The notes beneath the pieces are model-generated. The model saw only the letters and a program-made list of their open reading frames with translations, did not search any database and was not told where the DNA came from. The translations under genes were made by a program, and so were the position numbers. A stretch of DNA of 17,390 bases from NCBI GenBank assembly GCA_002431635.1, contig DJGH01000059.1:23645-41034 (forward strand), written 5' to 3'. Source of the stretch: Petrotoga sp. UBA5851. GTDB lineage: Bacteria; Thermotogota; Thermotogae; Petrotogales; Petrotogaceae. This document shows, piece after piece, positions 12,957 through 17,390 of this stretch. The number at the start of each line of letters is the position of its first letter. Position 1 is the first letter of the stretch.

Positions 12957-13628
12957 TTGCTTAGGATGGAAAAAGTATCTTTTTCATACAAAGCCAAAAA
13001 ACTTAAAAAAAATATCCTTGAAGATTTTTCAATTTCATTGCAGAGCGGTGAAAATCTCTGTATCTGCGGTGATTCCAAAAGTGGAAAATCTACTCTTCTT
13101 TACCTTATGTCCGGATTAAAAAAACCTGATGCTGGAAGTGTTTTTTTTAACAGTATGGCGCTTAACCGCATGGAAAAGAAGAAGCTTGAAGAACTGCGAC
13201 AAAAGGAGTTCGGCTTCATATTTCAGAAGCATTTCCTGATAAACTACCTTTCTATACGTGAAAACATTATGATTGCAGCCGTGAAAAGAGAGAATGAAAG
13301 TAAAAGACGGCTTGAACTTTTCTGTGAAATGCTTGGAATAACAGAGCTTATGGATACTTTTCCGTATCAGCTTTCACCCGTACAAAAGTATCGGGCGGCT
13401 ATTGCAAGAGCTTTGATAAACTCTCCAAAAATAATCTTTGCCGATGAACCTATGGCAAACCTCGACTGTACAAATCAAAGACTGTTGGTAAATCTTCTGT
13501 TTGATTACTGCGAAAGATCAGGCTGTTCAGTTATTATGACTACCATGGATTCTCATACTGAAAGCTTTTTTGATAATAAAATACATCTGAAAAGCCTTCT
13601 TACTTCTGCCGGGACTTGTGATGACTAA
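12957..13628 (+). CDS. ABC transporter ATP-binding protein with degenerate motifs
   Basis: A 223-aa nucleotide-binding subunit, LolD/MacB/FtsE-like in size and partner. Walker A is 'GDSKSGKST' (38-46), the Q-loop Gln is Q90 ('FIFQ'), Walker B is 'IIFADEP' with E164, and the D-loop is 'ANLD' (167-170). Two conserved elements are changed. The signature LSGGQ reads 'LSPVQ' (139-143), and the switch His of 'THD' is Met ('TTMDSH', M197, with a His three residues later). ATP binding looks intact; hydrolysis may be slow or differently controlled. The start TTG 12957 is chosen because GAGGGGAG (12943-12950) is 6 nt upstream. ATG 12966 would be 15 nt away, and an open TTG at 12915 has no SD. Its end overlaps the permease start. 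Confidence 0.85.
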   Translation: MLRMEKVSFSYKAKKLKKNILEDFSISLQSGENLCICGDSKSGKSTLLYLMSGLKKPDAGSVFFNSMALNRMEKKKLEELRQKEFGFIFQKHFLINYLSIRENIMIAAVKRENESKRRLELFCEMLGITELMDTFPYQLSPVQKYRAAIARALINSPKIIFADEPMANLDCTNQRLLVNLLFDYCERSGCSVIMTTMDSHTESFFDNKIHLKSLLTSAGTCDD

Positions 13629-15120
13629 AAATATTCTGAAGTTCTTCAGACAGAACTTTTCGCTTTTTTCTCAGAATGTTCTTATTATGTTCATATCTGT
13701 TACAGGAGCAGTTCTTATAAATACTGTCCTTACAGCATTTAAAACTTATGCTGCCGATGTTCCAGAAAGCGGATCACTCTTGAATATGGTGAATGTTTTT
13801 CTTATTTTAATTATATTCTGTGCAGCTGCAACTATTGCCAGTATATTCTGTAATAAAGGACTTTTTTGGCATAACAGAAAGAACTTTGCAGTTCAGAAAA
13901 TCATGGGAGTAAGAAATGTTTCAGCTTACGCCATGATTTTTTCGCAGCTCTTTATTCCTGCTCTGATTGGTTTTATTGCCGGAGTACTTACCGGATTGGC
14001 CGGAGCGGAACTTTTGGAAAATTATTTTTTTGAACCGGCAGGGATTAAAACCAATTTATATTTTTATACCTTGCTGCCTGCGGCATGTATTCCTCTTTTA
14101 TCAACCATCTTTTCTTTTTTATACGGTGCTTTCATCTTAAATTGGGGTAGTCCCGTTCAGACAATTGAAGAAACAGCTTCCTTCGGTCGAATTAAAAAGG
14201 AGCTTCATTTGGGAAGAAGCTCAAAAAAAACATTTGCTTTCACCATACGTACTGGCACAAATCATCCGGTGCTTTTAAGTATTTTTCTGGCTGCGGTTTT
14301 AACAACCCTGCTGACAAACATCACTGCAACTGTTGAGATGCAGTCTACACAGAAGATAGGTGAATTCAGGCATATTACTCTTCTTCAGCCCAAAAATCTT
14401 GGTTCTGAACGGAAAATATCTCAAATCATGAGCAGGTACAACATCTCCTGGCTTGCAGCAGAGTATCAGATTCAGGAAGAAAACATCCTCTTCGGAACAC
14501 AGAAAAAGTACATATTTCATGCAAATGATGCCGCCACAAGAAATAAGCTCAGGACAATAGAAAATTTAAAACTCTTTTCGATAATGGACAACCCCATACC
14601 TGCAGTAATAATAACGGTTGATGATTACAAAAAGCTGAAAGAATCCGATATAGATCTTTCAGAAGACTTTGAACAGATAGTAGATTACGATTTTCTTGTA
14701 GGTCAGACAGCTTGCACTGCTTATTTTTTAAGTCTTATAAAGCTTTTATTACTATCCTTGCTTTTTTTTATTCTCTTTTCTTTTATAATTTTTTCTTCTG
14801 CACATACTTGCCGGATGCGTCTTGGTGAACTTTCGGTTATGCGTGTCCTAGGAATATCTTCTGCCAAAATTTTAAGGGATACTGCCTTGGAAGTATCTTT
14901 CTTTATGATACTTTTTTCTGTAGGCGGTTCGTTATCTGCGAGTATAGGATGGAGCATACTCTCAAATATTATTTTAGGAGAACGTTTCACTTTTTATATT
15001 GATATTGCAGGTATTTTAAAAATTTTTTCAATAGGATTTTTAAGTTATATGACTCCTTTATCCATGTTTTTTTTGAGAAATGATCTGCCTTCTATGCTAG
15101 AAAAGTGTAACCGTTTATAA
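13621..15120 (+). CDS. FtsX/MacB-like ABC transporter permease, eight helices
   Basis: A 499-aa permease partner of the preceding ATPase. Hydrophobic helices at about 18-40, 54-77, 104-130, 147-174, 215-235, 366-392, 422-450 and 463-485. There are two FtsX-type units, each with a cytoplasmic coupling segment: 'NFAVQKIMGVRNVSAY' (88-103) and 'LGELSVMRVLGISSAKI' (401-417). Residues about 236-365 form a single extracytoplasmic domain. The arrangement resembles Gram-positive BceB-type and LolC/E-like exporters, but BceB normally has ten helices, so I leave the subfamily open. ATG 13621 overlaps the ATPase stop by 8 nt, and a GTG at 13618 is also possible. It converges with the polyphosphate kinase gene 20 nt on, with no clear terminator. 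No two-component system adjoins. The substrate is unknown. Confidence 0.83.
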   Translation: MTKNILKFFRQNFSLFSQNVLIMFISVTGAVLINTVLTAFKTYAADVPESGSLLNMVNVFLILIIFCAAATIASIFCNKGLFWHNRKNFAVQKIMGVRNVSAYAMIFSQLFIPALIGFIAGVLTGLAGAELLENYFFEPAGIKTNLYFYTLLPAACIPLLSTIFSFLYGAFILNWGSPVQTIEETASFGRIKKELHLGRSSKKTFAFTIRTGTNHPVLLSIFLAAVLTTLLTNITATVEMQSTQKIGEFRHITLLQPKNLGSERKISQIMSRYNISWLAAEYQIQEENILFGTQKKYIFHANDAATRNKLRTIENLKLFSIMDNPIPAVIITVDDYKKLKESDIDLSEDFEQIVDYDFLVGQTACTAYFLSLIKLLLLSLLFFILFSFIIFSSAHTCRMRLGELSVMRVLGISSAKILRDTALEVSFFMILFSVGGSLSASIGWSILSNIILGERFTFYIDIAGILKIFSIGFLSYMTPLSMFFLRNDLPSMLEKCNRL

Positions 15121-15140
15121 CAAAAAGGTTTAGTCATCAT

Positions 15141-16613
15141 TTATATTTTTTTCTTCATCGATTGCACTACCGTTCTGAGAGTCTTAAGCCTTGCATAGTA
15201 TTTATCATCTGATTCAACGACGGTCCAGGGTGCATATGAAGTGCTTGTCCTTAAAAGCATCTCTTCTACTGCAGGTTTATAAAGATCCCATTTCTCCCTA
15301 TTTCTCCAGTCTTCATCAGTAATCTTCCAGCTTCTGCCAGGGTCGTTCTGCCTATCGTTAAATCTTTTCAGCTGTTCTTCTTTACTTATATCAAGCCAGA
15401 ATTTCACAACAGTTGCTCCGTAATTTACAAGCTGGCTTTCAAAATCATTGATTTCTTTATATGCCCTTTTATACTCCTGCACCGAACAGAAGCCTTCAAC
15501 CCTTTCAACCAGAACCCTGCCATACCATGACCTATCAAAAATTGCTATATGCCCAGCTTTAGGTACTTTTATCCAAAATCTCCAAAGATAGTAGTGTTCT
15601 CTCTCTGCATCCTTCGGAGCAGCTACTGGAATTACCTCATAGCCTCTGGGATCAAGCTCCTGGGTTATACGTTTTATATTGCCGCCTTTGCCTGCGGCAT
15701 CCCAGCCTTCAAAAACAATCACAAGCGGAATACGTTTTAGGTACATTCTGTTTTGAATCTCTCGCAGTTCCATCTGAAGGTCTTTCAACTCTTTTTTATA
15801 CTCCTTTTCGGGTATACTCAGCGTGTGGTCCGTACTGTCCAGAATGGCAGAGTTTACAGTTTCAGAGTTGATAACTATGTTTTCCTTCATCCGAGCAGAA
15901 GCTTCTCTGCCTGAAACAGCCTGTTCAAACTCTGAAGCAACAGTCCGTACTATCTGAAGCGCTGCAGTTTTTCTATCCTGCGAAGAGATTACATTCCATC
16001 TGTTTTGGGTATCTGTTTTTTCCATTATTCTTTCAAATGCCATCATATAGTGTTCATAATTTTCATTCTGTTTGAGATCTCTTTCTTCTACTTTCCACTT
16101 TTCACTCTGACTGCGCAAAAGTGATTTTATCCTTTTCTTTTGTTCTTCCTGACTTATGTGCAAAAAAAATTTTATTATAAGCTCTCCGTTTTCATAGAGC
16201 TGCTTTTCAAAGACATTTATATCATCCACCATACTCAAAATCCTGCGGTTTATCTTTCCTTGCGTAACACAGTCTTCAAACAGCTCGTCATACCAGCTGT
16301 GATCAAAAATATTTATTCTGCCCCGTGCAGGTGTTTTTATCCAGAACCTGTATAAAAAAGGCCAGTATCTATCTTCACCTTGTGGAAGATGTGTTGTAAA
16401 AACATTAAATCCCCTCGGATCAAGCGTCCTTATAAGCTCATTTATCAGAGTACCCTTTCCTGCTGCACCCCATCCTTCAAAAATTATCATGACAGGAATA
16501 TTCAGTTCCTTTATCTTCCTTTGAAGTTCGGAAAGTCTCATGCTTTCTTTTTCATACAGAGCTTTGACCTGTTTGTCTTCTTTTTCCACCTGGAACCGCA
16601 CATTCTCAAGCAT
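15141..16613 (-). CDS. pap: Polyphosphate:AMP phosphotransferase, two-domain PPK2 (class II)
   Basis: Transfers phosphate from polyphosphate to AMP, making ADP, so the cell can recharge nucleotides from polyP. The 490-aa protein is a tandem PPK2 fusion like Pseudomonas PA3455. The N-domain (about 1-240) has Walker A 'GWGAAGKGT' (47-55) and 'FDHSWYDE' (103-110). The C-domain (about 265-490) has Walker A 'GWDAAGKGG' (303-311) and the lid/Walker B motif 'FDRSWYGR' (359-366). The N-domain lacks the catalytic Asp (Gly at residue 48) and the 'DRSWYGR' arginines, so the C-domain is the likely active half, as known for the class. The ATG at 16613 has SD GGAGGTG 4 nt upstream. No ppk1 or ppx is present in the window, so the source of polyP is not visible. 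Confidence 0.93.
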   Translation of the reverse strand: MLENVRFQVEKEDKQVKALYEKESMRLSELQRKIKELNIPVMIIFEGWGAAGKGTLINELIRTLDPRGFNVFTTHLPQGEDRYWPFLYRFWIKTPARGRINIFDHSWYDELFEDCVTQGKINRRILSMVDDINVFEKQLYENGELIIKFFLHISQEEQKKRIKSLLRSQSEKWKVEERDLKQNENYEHYMMAFERIMEKTDTQNRWNVISSQDRKTAALQIVRTVASEFEQAVSGREASARMKENIVINSETVNSAILDSTDHTLSIPEKEYKKELKDLQMELREIQNRMYLKRIPLVIVFEGWDAAGKGGNIKRITQELDPRGYEVIPVAAPKDAEREHYYLWRFWIKVPKAGHIAIFDRSWYGRVLVERVEGFCSVQEYKRAYKEINDFESQLVNYGATVVKFWLDISKEEQLKRFNDRQNDPGRSWKITDEDWRNREKWDLYKPAVEEMLLRTSTSYAPWTVVESDDKYYARLKTLRTVVQSMKKKI

Positions 16614-16660
16614 ACTTCACCTCCCGGCATTCTTTGCTTAGCACCTCTCTTATTTATCCA

Positions 16661-16676
16661 ATTATAACATATTATA
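16661..16676 (-). promoter_or_regulatory. Possible promoter of pap: two TATAAT boxes
   Basis: The minus strand has TATAAT at 16676-16671 and again at 16666-16661, 48-63 nt upstream of the pap start. The -35 for the first would be TTTCTT (16699-16694), a weak match. One of the two is probably the pap -10. Confidence 0.45.
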
Positions 16677-16710
16677 CATACTGCTTTTTTATTAAGAAAT
16701 ATTAAGAGGA

Positions 16711-16740
16711 TTGAAAAACATCCCCAAAGCATAGTATCAT
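16711..16740 (+). promoter_or_regulatory. Possible promoter of the GPP34 gene
   Basis: TTGAAA (16711-16716) and TATCAT (16735-16740) are 18 nt apart. Initiation near 16747 would leave a short leader with SD AGGAGGTG (16753-16760). It would also exclude the in-frame GTG at 16745 as a start codon. Confidence 0.5.
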
Positions 16741-16774
16741 TATAGTGGCTTCAGGAGGTGGTACTATATTATCT

Positions 16775-17371
16775 TTGCCTGAGAGTTTCTTTTTAATATG
16801 TATAAATAATGAAGATCATTCGGTAAAAAAGAAGTTAGGAGGGCTTTTTGATTTCGGCCTTTCTGCGGCGGTATTGAGTGAAATGCTGCTTAAGGATTAT
16901 ATATCTCTCGTAGATAAGCTTGCTGTTACCTTCGATGACAAAAAAACAGGCGAAGACCTGTATGACTTTTTTCTTGAAAAAATCCATGCTGAAAAAAAAA
17001 TCCACAGTCTCAAGTACTGGATTAAGAAGGCTGGTAAAAAAAGGAAGTTCATCCAAAATGAAGTTGCTGCCGGTCTGGAAGGAAAAAATATTATCGAACC
17101 CATTGGGAAGAAAGAATATATCATAAAAAACACAGCCATCGTACAGAATATATACAAAAACATCCGCATTACTGCACAGAAGAGCACCTCAATTGACGAG
17201 CGCTCGGTTATTCTTCTATCACTCGCCAAAAGCTGCAAACTTTTAAAAGATATCTTAGGAAGCGATGAAAAACAGGAGCTGAAAGAAGATATTAAAGATA
17301 TTATAAAAACTGATTTTTTCAGCAATAAGCTTTTCGAGATACTTCAGGAACTGGAAGAATTGGAAGATTAA
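16775..17371 (+). CDS. GPP34 (GOLPH3-like) family protein
   Basis: About 198 aa. The opening 'LSLPESFFLICINNEDHS', the 'GLSAAVLSEMLLKDYISL' helix, 'KTGEDLYDFFLEKI' and the later mostly helical, Lys-rich body fit the GPP34 fold. In eukaryotes this is GOLPH3/Vps74, a peripheral Golgi protein that binds PI4P. Bacterial members are known but mostly uncharacterised, so no function is assigned. The C terminus is acidic ('ELEELED'). The start is uncertain. GTG 16745 lies before the SD AGGAGGTG (16753-16760) and near the predicted transcription start. TTG 16775 is the first standard start codon after the SD but 14 nt away. ATA 16766 has ideal 5-nt spacing but is a rare start. I use TTG. The gene is divergent from pap. 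Confidence 0.72.
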   Translation: MPESFFLICINNEDHSVKKKLGGLFDFGLSAAVLSEMLLKDYISLVDKLAVTFDDKKTGEDLYDFFLEKIHAEKKIHSLKYWIKKAGKKRKFIQNEVAAGLEGKNIIEPIGKKEYIIKNTAIVQNIYKNIRITAQKSTSIDERSVILLSLAKSCKLLKDILGSDEKQELKEDIKDIIKTDFFSNKLFEILQELEELED

Positions 17372-17375
17372 ATTA

Positions 17376-17390
17376 ATGTCTGATCAAATC
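17376..17390 (+). CDS. Possible start of the next gene (five codons)
   Basis: ATG at 17376 begins MSDQI, 4 nt after the GPP34 stop, with GGAAGA (17362-17367) 8 nt upstream. That spacing and SD fit an operon partner, but five codons are too few to name it or to be sure it is real. Confidence 0.3.

Noticed and set aside
15100..15143. Possible bidirectional terminator between the permease and pap
   Set aside because: Only AACC/GGTT with a long loop can pair, and no T tract follows. The convergent pair has no visible terminator.

Overview
This window comes from an AT-rich bacterial chromosome. The order glmU - prs - rplY/ctc - pth is the one known from Bacillus and other low-GC lineages. The genes are tightly packed, often share ATGA-type overlaps or 3-15 nt gaps, use many TTG starts, and have strong Shine-Dalgarno (SD) sequences. 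HD-GYP signalling, an RNase E/G, a PPK2-type kinase and PopT/UppP are all widespread, so I do not assign a phylum. I see no phage, IS element, CRISPR array or obvious recent transfer.

Layout. (1) Positions 1-84, minus strand: the first 28 codons of a cyclic-nucleotide-binding-domain protein, divergent from glmU. (2) Positions 276-3873: housekeeping operon glmU - prs - rplY - pth (UDP-GlcNAc synthesis, PRPP synthesis, ribosomal protein bL25, peptidyl-tRNA hydrolase). A very strong terminator-like hairpin lies inside the start of pth. (3) Positions 3907-6677: a membrane-anchored type I periplasmic binding protein followed by a membrane HD-GYP phosphodiesterase, with its own promoter and terminator, probably a ligand-to-c-di-GMP sensory pair. 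(4) Positions 6720-9390: an RNase E/G-family ribonuclease and a membrane-anchored beta-propeller-like protein. (5) Positions 9425-9826: a near-consensus promoter, tRNA-Lys(TTT), tRNA-Leu(TAG), tRNA-Gly(GCC) and a terminator. Each tRNA carries one unusual base or mismatch. (6) Positions 9920-11170: an aminopeptidase P-like metallopeptidase. (7) Positions 11274-12901: uppP and popT, an undecaprenyl-phosphate recycling pair, then a terminator. (8) Positions 12957-15120: an ABC ATPase with degenerate signature and switch motifs, overlapping an eight-helix FtsX/MacB-like permease. (9) Positions 15141-16613, minus strand: a two-domain PPK2-type polyphosphate:AMP phosphotransferase. (10) From about 16775: a GPP34 (GOLPH3-like) protein, possibly followed by the start of another gene.

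Two functional themes recur. One is envelope precursor supply: GlmU makes UDP-GlcNAc, while UppP and PopT recover the lipid carrier. The other is translation and RNA metabolism: bL25, Pth, RNase E/G and the tRNAs. The most interesting items are the hairpin in pth, the binding-protein/HD-GYP pair, the degenerate ABC ATPase, and the deviant tRNAs. No wholly new multi-gene system is evident; the binding-protein/HD-GYP pair is the best candidate for an undescribed signalling unit.
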